Shown here piece after piece: positions 17,370 through 26,966 of a stretch of 55,909 bases of DNA (its first letter is position 1; each line of letters starts with the position of its first letter). The position numbers were made by a program, and so were the translations under genes. The notes under the pieces are model-generated. The model searched no databases. It was not told where the DNA came from and saw only the letters and a list, made by a program, of their open reading frames with translations. Where the stretch lies: the NCBI GenBank assembly GCA_029565065.1, contig JAKQOW010000028.1, positions 1 to 55,909 of the forward strand, written 5' to 3'. The stretch comes from Acidobacteriota bacterium. GTDB lineage: Bacteria; Acidobacteriota; JAAYUB01.

Positions 17370-20300
17370 TCAAATGGCGTCGCCCAGGATCGCGGCCGGA
17401 TCGTATGGCCGCCGAATCACCATCAAGGTCATATCGTCCTGGGCCGGTCGGCCGCCGAGGTGCCGGCGGACCGCCTCGAGGACGGCTTCGAGGATGCGGG
17501 CGGCCGGCTGGTCCTGATGACGGCGGACCGTGTCGATCAGGCGGTCACGGCCAAACTCCTGTCCGTCGGGACTGAACGCCTCGCTGACCCCGTCGGAGTA
17601 GATGACCAGCAGGGCGCCCGGCGGTAGTGGGACCATGCCGGTTTCATAGCAGGCCTCTTTCAGGAACCCCAACACCAAGCCACCGGTTTCCAGGGCGGCG
17701 GGTGCAGCCTCGGGAACGAACAGATAGGGATTCATGTGTCCGGCGTTGCAGTAAAGCAACCGGTGGTTGGTCGGATCCAGGACTCCGAAGAAGAGAGTCA
17801 CGAATTGACCGGATTCGATGGTTTCGCACATCATCCAGTTGGCCCGGGTGATCGATTCGCTGGGCCGGCCGGACAAGCGAGCCTGGCTCCGGATGACGGC
17901 ATGGAGGTTGGCCATAATCAGGGCGGCCGGCAGACCCTTGCCGGCGACGTCTCCCACGCAGAGGGCCCAGCCGCCCTCGTCCAGGGGGAACGCGTCCAGG
18001 TAATCTCCCCCGACGGACCGGTTGGAGTGGTTGGCTTGAGCAATGTCGTAGCCGGGGATATTGGGTGAAACGCGGGTCAGGAACATCTGCTGGATCTCCA
18101 CGGCCAGCTGCATCTCCTGCTCCATTCCCCGCAACTGGAATTTGAGCCGCAAGCGATGGAGTTCGTAGTGGCGGATTCCGAACAGGAGGATTATGGCCGC
18201 CGAGATGTAGAGTGTGTACGCCCACCAGGTTTGCCAAGACGGCGGCGCGATGACCAGCCGGATGGTCTTGCCGGTCGCGTTCCACACACCGTCGTGATTG
18301 GCCCCCCGGACGATCAGGCGATAGGTGCCCGGATCCAGATTGGTGAAGGTGATGCGGCGGTGGGCACCCACCGCGATCCAGCGCGAATCGAAGTTTTCCA
18401 ACTTGTAAGCGAACTGGTTCTTGTGATGGGCCGAAAAACTCAAGGCGGCAATCTCGAACGAGACGACCCGGTCCGTATGCACCAGCTGCAGCTCATCCAG
18501 CCGATTCACGGGTCGTGGCAGGCGGGCGCCGGCGCCGCCGTGGTTCATGTCCTGATTGTTGAGCTGAAGTCCGGTGAAAACGATGGGCGGGATGAAGGGA
18601 TCCGTCCGGATGTCGCGGGGGTGGAAGGCGTTCACTCCGTTGAGTCCGCCGAAGAAAAGTTCGCCCGAGGGGCTGCGGAAATAGGCGCCGGCATTGAACT
18701 CGTCGCCCTGCAATCCGTCGCCGGCGTCGAAGTTCTGGAAGGACAGCGTGCGGGGATTGAAGCGGCTCAGGCCCTTGTTCGTGCTGAGCCACAGCCGGCC
18801 GTCGTGGTCGGGAAGGATACCGTAAATATAATTGCTGGGCAGCCCGTCCTGTTCCAGCAGGTGCAAGAATCGTCCCGTGGAACGGTCCAGGCAGTTCAGA
18901 CCGCCGCCGCCCGTGCCGATCCAGAGCAGGCGTCCGCCCTCCCGCGGATCCGGCTCGATGGCCATGACGTGATCGGAACTGAGGCTGTCCGGACGGGTGG
19001 GATCATACTGCCATCGCTGGAATGTCCCGCCATCCGGATAGAAGCACAACAGTCCGGCCGAGGTACCGAGCCAGAATCGGCCGGTCTCGTCCTCCCATAG
19101 CGGCGGGAAGCGGGGCTGTTCGAAACGGTCGGGCGGTCGCGGATCGTACCAGGCGTGGCGGACCCGTCCGCTTGTTTCATCCAGCCGTCCTAGGCTCCGG
19201 CCCGTCACGATCCACAGCGAACCGGCCCGGTCTTCCAGCAGCTTCAGGACGCGGTTGTCCGCGGCGCCGCCGGGTGTCTCCAGGCCGGTGGGATGATAGG
19301 TGAAAAGCCGAGTCTCCGGGTGGTAGCCGTACAGACCTTGGCCGGTGCCGAACCAAATCCGACCCCGCCGGTCCTCCAGGATTGAAAACACGATCCCGGT
19401 ATGAGCCACGCCGCCACCGGCGAGGGGAAACCGCCGACAGTCGCCGCGGGTCCGGTCCAGACGGTACACCGCGTCGGCGCCGATCCAGATCGCCCGCTCC
19501 TGCCGGGACGACTCACAGATCGACCGCACGCTCAGCTGGCACAACGGCCGCCGATCGTCCGGTGCGGTGATGGTCGCATCCAAGGTGCGGAAGCGGAGAG
19601 TGGCGGGATCCATGATGCTGAGCCCCCCGCCGTTGCAGCCGAGCCAGATTACCCCGCCCCGATCGCGAAGGATGGTCTGAATGGAATGACCGCCGAGGCT
19701 TGCGGGATCGACGGGGTCGTGCCGGTGAAAGGAAAACACACCCGTGGCGACATCGTAAACCGCTGCTCCGCCCACTGCCCCCAGCCAGATCATTCCCGCC
19801 GGTGATCGCGGATCCGGCGGACAGGCAGCCAACGCGCGAATCGTGCCCATGCTCGACGACCATCTGGTGGACGGGTAGGGGATGTGGATGAACCGGTCGC
19901 CCCGCCGCGGCCGGTGAAACAACCCCGAGCCGGTGCCGATCCACAGGGTGCCGTTGGCGTCAAGATGCAGGGCGCTCACCACGGGGAGATTCGGCAAGGA
20001 GGGGGACAAGCCGTGATGGCTGAAGGCCGGCTGGGTGCCGGGAGCCGAACCGTCGTTGCGGCGCTTCCATTGCCGGGTGTCGGTGCAATCCAATCCTGCG
20101 TCTGTGCCGATCCACAGGCGTCCGGTCTCGGAATCGGCGACGAGGCAGCGGATGGTGTCGCTGGACAGTCCGTCCGTCCGGCTGGCGATGTAGCGGACCC
20201 GGGTGATGGACGGGTTCGCCGGAACCAGAGACGCTGCCTCGCGGGCCGAACGAACGACCGGCGGTGGACCGTTGCCGGGCCGGAATTCAAGCCGGATCAG

Positions 20301-20804
20301 CCCCTGGCCAGCCGTGCCCAGCCAGAGCACGCCGTCGCTGCTCGAGGCGATGGCGGTGACGTCGGCGGGCGGTTCGCGTGGGGCCCCGGGTGTCTCCAGG
20401 GGGAACCGGAGGAAGCAGTCCCGGTCTGGATTGTACAGGTTGAGTGCCGCGGAGGTGGTGCCGACCCACAGCCGACCTTGGGAATCAACGGCCAGCGAAC
20501 GGATGTGACTGTCCGACAACGAGGTCTCATCAAAAGGGTGATACCGAAAGGTCTTGAATGTTGTTCCGTCGAACCGGTTGAGACCGTCCTTGGTCCCGAA
20601 CCACAGGAAACCCTCGGCGTCTTGAACAGCGGAGGAGACAAACATCTGGGACAGACCATCCCGCACGGTCAGGTTCCGGAACGGGGTCCGCTGTTGGCCG
20701 CAGACCGGTTCGGTCAGACTGCCGGCCAGCAGCAGAACGAACCATGTGCCCATGGCAATCCCTGTGCGCAGGCGGCGGATATCAGCGGTGCGGGTTGCTT
20801 TCAT
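17370..20804 (-). CDS. Two-component-style propeller sensor with SpoIIE/PP2C phosphatase output
   Basis: This 1144-residue protein has a signal anchor near its N-terminus, then about 700 residues of seven-bladed propeller repeats with the hallmark GLWIGT/GFLWFGT.DGL.RFD motif. A Y_Y_Y domain (about 770-850, ending in FTNLDPGTYRLIVRGAN) follows, then one transmembrane helix and a short coiled coil, and finally a cytoplasmic SpoIIE phosphatase domain (about 910-1140). The metal-site acidic residues are visible in GGDYLDAF, GDVAGKG, YSDGVSEA and AQDDMT. Most homologues end in a histidine kinase or a DNA-binding domain; here a phosphatase takes that place, so the output is probably dephosphorylation of an anti-sigma antagonist (inference). 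ATG 20804 lacks a clear ribosome site; ATG 20753 is an alternative. Confidence 0.9.
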   Translation of the reverse strand: MKATRTADIRRLRTGIAMGTWFVLLLAGSLTEPVCGQQRTPFRNLTVRDGLSQMFVSSAVQDAEGFLWFGTKDGLNRFDGTTFKTFRYHPFDETSLSDSHIRSLAVDSQGRLWVGTTSAALNLYNPDRDCFLRFPLETPGAPREPPADVTAIASSSDGVLWLGTAGQGLIRLEFRPGNGPPPVVRSAREAASLVPANPSITRVRYIASRTDGLSSDTIRCLVADSETGRLWIGTDAGLDCTDTRQWKRRNDGSAPGTQPAFSHHGLSPSLPNLPVVSALHLDANGTLWIGTGSGLFHRPRRGDRFIHIPYPSTRWSSSMGTIRALAACPPDPRSPAGMIWLGAVGGAAVYDVATGVFSFHRHDPVDPASLGGHSIQTILRDRGGVIWLGCNGGGLSIMDPATLRFRTLDATITAPDDRRPLCQLSVRSICESSRQERAIWIGADAVYRLDRTRGDCRRFPLAGGGVAHTGIVFSILEDRRGRIWFGTGQGLYGYHPETRLFTYHPTGLETPGGAADNRVLKLLEDRAGSLWIVTGRSLGRLDETSGRVRHAWYDPRPPDRFEQPRFPPLWEDETGRFWLGTSAGLLCFYPDGGTFQRWQYDPTRPDSLSSDHVMAIEPDPREGGRLLWIGTGGGGLNCLDRSTGRFLHLLEQDGLPSNYIYGILPDHDGRLWLSTNKGLSRFNPRTLSFQNFDAGDGLQGDEFNAGAYFRSPSGELFFGGLNGVNAFHPRDIRTDPFIPPIVFTGLQLNNQDMNHGGAGARLPRPVNRLDELQLVHTDRVVSFEIAALSFSAHHKNQFAYKLENFDSRWIAVGAHRRITFTNLDPGTYRLIVRGANHDGVWNATGKTIRLVIAPPSWQTWWAYTLYISAAIILLFGIRHYELHRLRLKFQLRGMEQEMQLAVEIQQMFLTRVSPNIPGYDIAQANHSNRSVGGDYLDAFPLDEGGWALCVGDVAGKGLPAALIMANLHAVIRSQARLSGRPSESITRANWMMCETIESGQFVTLFFGVLDPTNHRLLYCNAGHMNPYLFVPEAAPAALETGGLVLGFLKEACYETGMVPLPPGALLVIYSDGVSEAFSPDGQEFGRDRLIDTVRRHQDQPAARILEAVLEAVRRHLGGRPAQDDMTLMVIRRPYDPAAILGDAI

Positions 20805-21111
20805 ATCAAAGGCATAGGGTGCGTTCTGCCATCGTGTGTGCCATCTCAAATCAACTGTGGATGTGTCTGACTCGATCAGATATCCGCTTCAGATGCCCGG
20901 AAGGCGGCGGGTGATTCAATCCGTTCGACATGCCGCCGGGGCCGGGGCGAGAAAATGGATTGCAGCCGCCGGGCAGTCCGAATACACTGGGGGCAACGGC
21001 GACTCACCCCGCGACGCGCCCACCGGGAGGGAACCATTTGCTTTTCTGGCCGGGTTGGCGTGCTGGCGGATGGTGGGATGGGATTCCGACCCGGGTTTGG
21101 AGGTCTGTCGC
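20805..21111. other. 307-nt divergent intergenic region
   Basis: This region lies between the divergent propeller and aldolase genes. It holds no convincing gene. A weak plus-strand promoter candidate is TTGCAG (20960-20965), 17 nt, TACACT (20983-20988). The aldolase ribosome site GGAGG is at 21099-21103. Confidence 0.35.
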
Positions 21112-22515
21112 ATGCTCTTCAATCAGGTTGACGATTTTCAGGCGGCGCTGCACGGCGTGCTCCAGTACGACCAGCGGGGTGTCCGCAAGGTGCTTGACGA
21201 GCCCGCGCTGCGCGAGCGACTGATCGAGCCGCTGGTTTTCAACGCGGTGTTTCATCCGGATGTCGAGATCAAGGGGCACTGCCGGTTTGCCATCCGCACC
21301 GCGGCCGACCGCCTGGGGATTTATCCGGCGTCGCTGTTTGACCTGTACGCTCTTAAAGGCAAGGGGAAGCATCTTCAGTTCACTGTGCCGGCCGTCAACA
21401 TCCGCGGGATGGCGTTCGACGCCGCCCGGGCCGTCTTCCAGACCATGCGCCGACACGAAGCCGGCGCGGTGGCCTTCGAAATCGCCCGTTCCGAGATCAA
21501 CTACACCCTGCAGTGGCCGGCGGAGTATTCGACGGTCATCCAGGCGGCGGCCATCCGGGAGGGGTATCGCGGACCGCTGTTTCTGCTGGGCGATCATTTT
21601 CAGGTGAAAGCGAAAATTTTCCGGGAGGATCCGGAGATCGAGATCGCGGCCATCAAACTGCTGATCCGCGACGCCATCGCCTCCGGCTTCTTCAACATCG
21701 ACATCGACACCTCGACGCTGGTGGACCTGCGCCTGCCCACCCTGGCCGAGCAGCAGAACCTGAATGCGGATCTGACGGCGACCTTCACGGCTTACATCCG
21801 GGAGCTGGAGCCGCTCAACACCACCATCAGCGTCGGCGGTGAGATCGGCGAAGTCGGCGGCCGGAACAGCACGTGCGAGGAACTCGACGCCTTCGTGGCC
21901 GGTTACCGCGACGCCCTGGCCAAGATTGATCGGAGCCTGAAAGGCCTGAGCAAAATCAGCGTTCAGACCGGCACCACCCACGGTGGCGTGCCGAGGCCGG
22001 ACGGCCAGGTGGCTCGGGTCTCGCTCGATTTTGGCGCGCTGGAGGGGCTCAGCCGCCGGGCTCGCGAGGCGTACGGCATGGCCGGCGCCGTGCAGCACGG
22101 CGCATCGACGCTGCCCATGGAGCTGTTCCATCGCTTTCCTGAGAGCGGCACCGCGGAGATCCATCTGGCCACCGGATTCCAGAACCTGATCTTCGACCAT
22201 CCCCTGCTGCCGCAGGAGCTGCGGGCGGAGATCTACGATCATCTACGGACAAAGCTGGCCGCCCAGCGCAAGGAAGGCCAGACGGACGAGCAGTTCATCT
22301 ACAAGGTTCGGAAGCAGGCGTTCGGGCCGTTCAAGCAGCAGTTCTGGACCCTGCCCCAGGAGATCCGGACAGCCATCCGCGACGATCTGCAGAGCCGGTT
22401 TGCCATGATCTTCGAGAAGCTGGGCATCTTTCACACCCGGCAGGTTGTGGAGGAATGCACGGTCCCGGCCGACTACCAGCCCACGCTGGACCGGGAATGG
22501 GATATGCTGAAATGA
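21112..22515 (+). CDS. Class II aldolase-like enzyme (fructose-bisphosphate aldolase superfamily)
   Basis: The 467-residue protein shows a TIM-barrel class II aldolase signature: GDHF with H162 as a likely Zn ligand, GGEIGEVGG near residue 240, and TGTTHGG with H290, matching the HGG zinc/phosphate motif. It should cleave or form a ketose (bis)phosphate such as fructose 1,6-bisphosphate or tagatose bisphosphate. It is well above the usual 285-350 residues, owing to extra N-terminal helical sequence (about 1-85) and a C-terminal extension. ATG 21112 has GGAGG 8 nt upstream; the open frame extends 276 nt further upstream but without family-like sequence. Related long aldolases occur in several phyla, and their substrate is not settled. 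It is cytosolic and monocistronic by context. Confidence 0.82.
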   Translation: MLFNQVDDFQAALHGVLQYDQRGVRKVLDEPALRERLIEPLVFNAVFHPDVEIKGHCRFAIRTAADRLGIYPASLFDLYALKGKGKHLQFTVPAVNIRGMAFDAARAVFQTMRRHEAGAVAFEIARSEINYTLQWPAEYSTVIQAAAIREGYRGPLFLLGDHFQVKAKIFREDPEIEIAAIKLLIRDAIASGFFNIDIDTSTLVDLRLPTLAEQQNLNADLTATFTAYIRELEPLNTTISVGGEIGEVGGRNSTCEELDAFVAGYRDALAKIDRSLKGLSKISVQTGTTHGGVPRPDGQVARVSLDFGALEGLSRRAREAYGMAGAVQHGASTLPMELFHRFPESGTAEIHLATGFQNLIFDHPLLPQELRAEIYDHLRTKLAAQRKEGQTDEQFIYKVRKQAFGPFKQQFWTLPQEIRTAIRDDLQSRFAMIFEKLGIFHTRQVVEECTVPADYQPTLDREWDMLK

Positions 22516-22551
22516 AGTGACAAGCACCCGCCAGCGGCGCCAGCCCGTCCG

Positions 22552-23145
22552 TCACTTGAACACGTCGTGCACATCGGGCAAGGCCAGCCAGGCCGTGATC
22601 GCCTGGTGCATGGTGACGGCATCCACAATCGGGGACTGCTGAATTTTCACCAGATAACGGTTCTTGAACAGCATGCGGACGCGGGTTTGCTCTTCCGCAA
22701 AATCCTGCACCAGGTAGCCGGAGCCAAAAGGCAGTGCGAGAATGGTGATCCGATCGGCCGGGGCATTGGAGCGGTCGAATTCGAACTCATTGTAATGCAT
22801 GGGGGAATGCAGGGTGTCGATGACCTCGATGTCGGCCTCACGGCTGTTGTCAGTGGACACGTAATCCGCCCGGGCGTAGCTGATCTGAAGCTGGGCGATC
22901 TGCCGGCGTCCGAACTCCTTCTCGGCCAGGAGATGAAGCTCCTGCCAGCGGACAGGCACCAGGCGGGCCAATACCAGCGGATCCGCCAGCCGCTCCGTGT
23001 CGGCAGGCGAGGCGGCTCCGATTACCAGCAGCGCCAGCATCATCCAGACGGCCAGCCGGTACCGGTTGGCCGCGGCGGAACTGCGGTCTGGCGAAGGCGC
23101 TATCGAGGACACGCGATGTGTCGGCGCGGTGCACATGGGGATCAC
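22552..23145 (-). CDS. Secreted or membrane-anchored protein of unknown function
   Basis: The 197-residue product has a hydrophobic segment (about 31-48) ending in ASPADT, fitting a signal anchor or a signal peptide preceded by a long basic N-tail. ATG is at 23145, but internal starts (for example Met35 or Met36) would also leave the hydrophobic stretch. The mature part (about 150 residues) is acidic with no family I know. It is converging with the aldolase gene and lies 33 nt downstream of the large redox subunit gene on the same strand, so it may be the last gene of that operon. Its relation to electron transfer is unproven. Confidence 0.6.
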   Translation of the reverse strand: MIPMCTAPTHRVSSIAPSPDRSSAAANRYRLAVWMMLALLVIGAASPADTERLADPLVLARLVPVRWQELHLLAEKEFGRRQIAQLQISYARADYVSTDNSREADIEVIDTLHSPMHYNEFEFDRSNAPADRITILALPFGSGYLVQDFAEEQTRVRMLFKNRYLVKIQQSPIVDAVTMHQAITAWLALPDVHDVFK

Positions 23146-23178
23146 CGAATCCGAATGTACGCTCCGGCGGGAGTTGTG

Positions 23179-26100
23179 TCAATCCCGGACGATACCCAGT
23201 TCACGCAGGCGTTTCTGCCACCGCCGGACCATGGCGTCGATGCCGTTCGGAAAGCTCTCAGGCCACGGCGGCAACCCGGGATCCGACACGAACAGGCGTC
23301 CATCTGTCTGGATCTGTGCCAGCACCGTCCCGCGAATGCCGAGTTGGGCGAGCTCGATGCCCTTGAACGTTGGCGTGGCGGCCTGCATTTCATCCCAGAG
23401 GGCAGCCGGGTCGGCGGGGCCGAAGTCGGCGCCCCACAGACGGGCGAGGTCTTGCAGGATCTGGATGCCGGACTTGCCGGACAGCGGAGCCATGGCGGCG
23501 CTGATCTTCTGAATCCGCCGTTCGGCATTGATCACCGTGCCCGAAGTCTCGGCAAACGAGGCGGCGGGCAAGACCACATCGGCCAACTCCGCCGTGGGCG
23601 TCAGGAACAGATCCTGGACCATGAGAAAATCCAGTTTCCGGAACAGCGCCGGTGCCTGGGTCGATGCGGCGCCGCCGACGGGGTCGGCGCCGAACACCAC
23701 AGCGGCCCGGATGCCGCCGGATTTCAGAGCAGCAGACAGTTGCCGGTGGTCCAGGCCGGGCTCAGCGGGGAGCCCGCGCTGCCACACCTGCTGAATCCGC
23801 TCACGCGCCGGCAGGCTGTCGGCGGGCTGCCAGCCGGGCAGGAAGGCGGGGTGACAACCCATTTCCAGCACACCCCGGCTGTTGCTGCGGCTCATCATGG
23901 GCAACAGGGCGAGCCGGTGGCCGTGGCTGTTGAGCAGAACTGCAAGGTTGTGGATGTGCGCGTTCGCTTCGGCGCCGATCTCCTCCGGATCGAACACGAC
24001 CACCGGTCGTTTGGCCAGCAGGAGGTCGAGGATCGCCCGGATGTCCGCCCCGGCCAGGCCGGCCTGAAGCAAGTCGCTCTCGGCGGGTGGCGCGGCCAGT
24101 TCCTTGCCCAGTGCTGCCAGTGCCGGTTGGCCGCCTGGGACTCCCAGCCGGCTGAACGCCTCGGTCAGAAGCGCCCGGGCGCAGACGGCCGCTCGGTCGG
24201 CAGGCAGGGGGATCCAGCGCTGAGCCCGACCGGCCAGAAACGTCCGGTCGGGGTGTAGGTAAAACACCCGATTGCGACCACTTTGGGCGATCCGCTGGAG
24301 TTTGAAATCCAGAATCGGGTACTTCTGCAGCGTGTTGACACCGAGCACAACGATCGCGTCGGCCCGTGTCAGCTGTTCGAAATCGGTCGTCGGCTGGCTG
24401 GCGGCCAGCTCGGCGGCCCCGGCGTGCGGGGTGACGCCGGCCTCGTAGATGTTGGCGGTCTGCCAGACGCTCCGGGACACCTTCTGGATGAGATACGCCT
24501 CCTCGTTGGTCAATCGGACGCCGGCCATGACCGAGAGGGCGCGGGGACCGTGGGCGGACAGCACGGCGGCGAGCCGGTCGCGGATGACCGCATAGGCTTC
24601 ATCCCAAGTCGCCTCGACCAGGCGGTGGTCGCGCCTGACCAGCGGCCGGACCAGCCGATCGGGCGAGTTGATGGCGCGGAATCCGAACCGGCCGCTGCGG
24701 CACAGGTTGCCACCATCGTTGACCGGCGCGGCCGAGTTCGAGAGCACTCGGACCACGCGGCCCGCGACGGCTTCCAGGAGAATGCCGCAGCCGACGCTGC
24801 AAAAATTGCAGACCGATTCCACCTGCGGCAGCTTGAATGGTCCCGGTTTGGGCGCATCGGGCTGGACGGTGATCGCTCCGGTGGGGCACGTGTCGGCGCA
24901 CTGCCCGCACGAGATGCAACTGGTCTCCAGCAGCGGCTTTTCCAGGGCGGGCTGGATCTTGGCGTCGAAGCCGCGTTTGATGAAACCGAGCGCCGCGGCG
25001 CCCACCACCTCGTCGCAGATCCGGACGCAGCGCCCGCACAGGATGCATTTGTTCAGATCGAGACGCAGGAACGGATGGCGCTCGTCGGGCATCTGGTGCT
25101 GGAATTCGCCGGAAAACGCCCGCTGGGTCACCTGCCAGTCGGTGCAGTGACGCTGCAGATCGCATTCAAAGAACGCGTTGCACCCGCATTCCAGGCAGCG
25201 CTGCGCTTCTTCGGCCGCCTGGTCGGGTGTGTACCCCAACTCCACTTCGAGGAAGCCTTTGATCCGCTCCTCGACCGGCATCGAGGGAATGACCTGGCGC
25301 GGGGTTCTGGACTTGACATACAGGTCCTCGGCGACGAGTTCCAACTTGAGGTTTTCCTTCTTACTGAGGAACGGCTTCCGGAGGCGAGGGATCACATGGC
25401 CCGTCAGAAAATGATGGATGGCTCCGGCGGCCTTCTTGCCCGCGGCGATGGCCTCGATGGCCGTCGCGGGTCCGGTGATCATGTCGCCGCCGGCGAAGAT
25501 GCCCGGGACGCTGGTGGTCATGGCCTCGGGATCGACCTCCAGCGTGCCCCAGCGGGTGGTCTTGATCTCCTTGAGCAGGCGGGAGGATTCGATGTAGTCG
25601 GTTTCGGCCTGCTGTCCGATGGCCTCAAGGATCCAGTCGGTTTCGATGTCGAACTCGGATCCTTCGATGGGAACGGGGCGCCGGCGACCGCTGGCGTCGG
25701 GCTCGCCCAGTTGCATGCGGATGCAGGTCATCCGGGTGATGCGGCCCTGGCCGTCCTGATGGATGTGCGTCGGGTTGGCCAGGAGCTCCAGGCGGACGCC
25801 CTCGTGCTCCATTTCCTCGATTTCCAGGTGATGGGCGGGCATCTCCGAGCGGCTGCGGCGATAGACCAGCGTGACGGAGTCCGCGCCGAGGCGGAGCGAC
25901 GTCCGGGCGGCGTCCACGGCGGTGTTGCCGCCGCCCACCACCACCACCCGGCCGGAGATGGAGTCGATCTCGCCGTTGTTGGCTTTTTCCAGGAAGCCGA
26001 TCCCGGACAACACCCCCTGTGCATCTTCGCCCGGGATGTTCATCAGGGTGGATCGCCAGGCGCCCACCCCCAGGAAGACAGCTTCGTACCCCTGGTCAAA

Positions 26101-26925
26101 CAGCGTTTCCAGCTGGAAGTCGCGTCCCAGCCGCTTGCCGGCCTCCAGCTCGACGCCCAACTGGAGGATCGATTCAATCTCGTAATCCAGAACATCCTCG
26201 GGGAGGCGGTATTCCGGTATGCCGTAGCGGAGCCAGCCGCCGGCCTTGGGCTGCGACTCGAACACCACCACCCGATGTCCTTCGAGCGCCAGGTAGTAGG
26301 CGGCCGTCATGCCGGCGGGTCCGCCGCCCACGACGGCGATGCGCCGCCCCGTCGGCTTTTGGCGCGGCGGGGTGAAGGGGTGGTGACCCGCGCGGTCCAG
26401 GTCGGCGGCGTACCGCTTGAGGTAATCCACCCCCACCGGCTCGTCGGTGATGTTGCGGCGGCATTTGCCTTCGCAGGGCCGGGTGCAGATGCGTCCGCAG
26501 ACGGACGGAAAGGGATTGGTCTCCTTGATCAGGGCGACCGCTTCGGAATATCGGCCCAAAGCCACCAGGGCGATGTAGCCCTGGATGTCGACGCTGGCCG
26601 GGCAGGTCAACTGGCAGGGGCCCAGGCAGTCGGCGAAGTGGTTCGACACAATGAGCTCGAGGGCCGCTTTGCGCGCCTGGCGCAGCTCGGGGGTGTCGGT
26701 TTTGACCACCATCTGGTCCGTGACCTTGGTGGCGCAACTGGGCACATACCCCCGGGCGCCGGCCACCTCCACCACACAGACGAAACAGGACGAGAAAGGC
26801 GCCAGTCGCGGGTCGTGGCACAGCGTGGGGATGGCGATGCCCAGCGACTGGGCGACTTCCAGAATGGTCAGCGCGCTGTCGGCCAGCACTTCCCTGCCGT
26901 CGATGGTCACTTTAACCTGGGCCAT
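23179..26925 (-). CDS. Fused GltD/NfnB-like and NuoG-like iron-sulphur flavoprotein
   Basis: The 1248-residue protein has four parts. First is a [2Fe-2S] plant-type domain (C36, C47, C50, C64). Second is a GltD/NfnB-like flavoprotein (about 90-520) with Cys pairs C100/C104/C108 and C143/C147/C151/C155, an FAD motif VVGGGPAG (198-205), and a nucleotide motif GGGNTAVDAA (331-340) followed by VYRR. Third are two ferredoxin clusters (C627/C630/C633/C637 and C670/C673/C676/C680), preceded by C577/C580/C582/C588/C594. Fourth is a NuoG/formate dehydrogenase-like domain with a [4Fe-4S] at C706/C709/C713/C742. The site that carries Cys or Sec in formate dehydrogenases reads GVTPHAG, so molybdenum catalysis is unlikely. 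ATG 26925 follows AAGGAG by 8 nt. It closes the nuoE-nuoF-like operon; I infer a soluble NAD(P)H-linked electron-transfer enzyme. Confidence 0.88.
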   Translation of the reverse strand: MAQVKVTIDGREVLADSALTILEVAQSLGIAIPTLCHDPRLAPFSSCFVCVVEVAGARGYVPSCATKVTDQMVVKTDTPELRQARKAALELIVSNHFADCLGPCQLTCPASVDIQGYIALVALGRYSEAVALIKETNPFPSVCGRICTRPCEGKCRRNITDEPVGVDYLKRYAADLDRAGHHPFTPPRQKPTGRRIAVVGGGPAGMTAAYYLALEGHRVVVFESQPKAGGWLRYGIPEYRLPEDVLDYEIESILQLGVELEAGKRLGRDFQLETLFDQGYEAVFLGVGAWRSTLMNIPGEDAQGVLSGIGFLEKANNGEIDSISGRVVVVGGGNTAVDAARTSLRLGADSVTLVYRRSRSEMPAHHLEIEEMEHEGVRLELLANPTHIHQDGQGRITRMTCIRMQLGEPDASGRRRPVPIEGSEFDIETDWILEAIGQQAETDYIESSRLLKEIKTTRWGTLEVDPEAMTTSVPGIFAGGDMITGPATAIEAIAAGKKAAGAIHHFLTGHVIPRLRKPFLSKKENLKLELVAEDLYVKSRTPRQVIPSMPVEERIKGFLEVELGYTPDQAAEEAQRCLECGCNAFFECDLQRHCTDWQVTQRAFSGEFQHQMPDERHPFLRLDLNKCILCGRCVRICDEVVGAAALGFIKRGFDAKIQPALEKPLLETSCISCGQCADTCPTGAITVQPDAPKPGPFKLPQVESVCNFCSVGCGILLEAVAGRVVRVLSNSAAPVNDGGNLCRSGRFGFRAINSPDRLVRPLVRRDHRLVEATWDEAYAVIRDRLAAVLSAHGPRALSVMAGVRLTNEEAYLIQKVSRSVWQTANIYEAGVTPHAGAAELAASQPTTDFEQLTRADAIVVLGVNTLQKYPILDFKLQRIAQSGRNRVFYLHPDRTFLAGRAQRWIPLPADRAAVCARALLTEAFSRLGVPGGQPALAALGKELAAPPAESDLLQAGLAGADIRAILDLLLAKRPVVVFDPEEIGAEANAHIHNLAVLLNSHGHRLALLPMMSRSNSRGVLEMGCHPAFLPGWQPADSLPARERIQQVWQRGLPAEPGLDHRQLSAALKSGGIRAAVVFGADPVGGAASTQAPALFRKLDFLMVQDLFLTPTAELADVVLPAASFAETSGTVINAERRIQKISAAMAPLSGKSGIQILQDLARLWGADFGPADPAALWDEMQAATPTFKGIELAQLGIRGTVLAQIQTDGRLFVSDPGLPPWPESFPNGIDAMVRRWQKRLRELGIVRD

Positions 26926-26966
26926 GAAACACTCCTTCGAATGTGGATCCGGAGCGCCGGCGGCGC

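Noticed and set aside
23179..26925. Formate dehydrogenase alpha subunit with selenocysteine
   Set aside because: No in-frame TGA and no Cys/Sec at the active position; the domain is NuoG-like.
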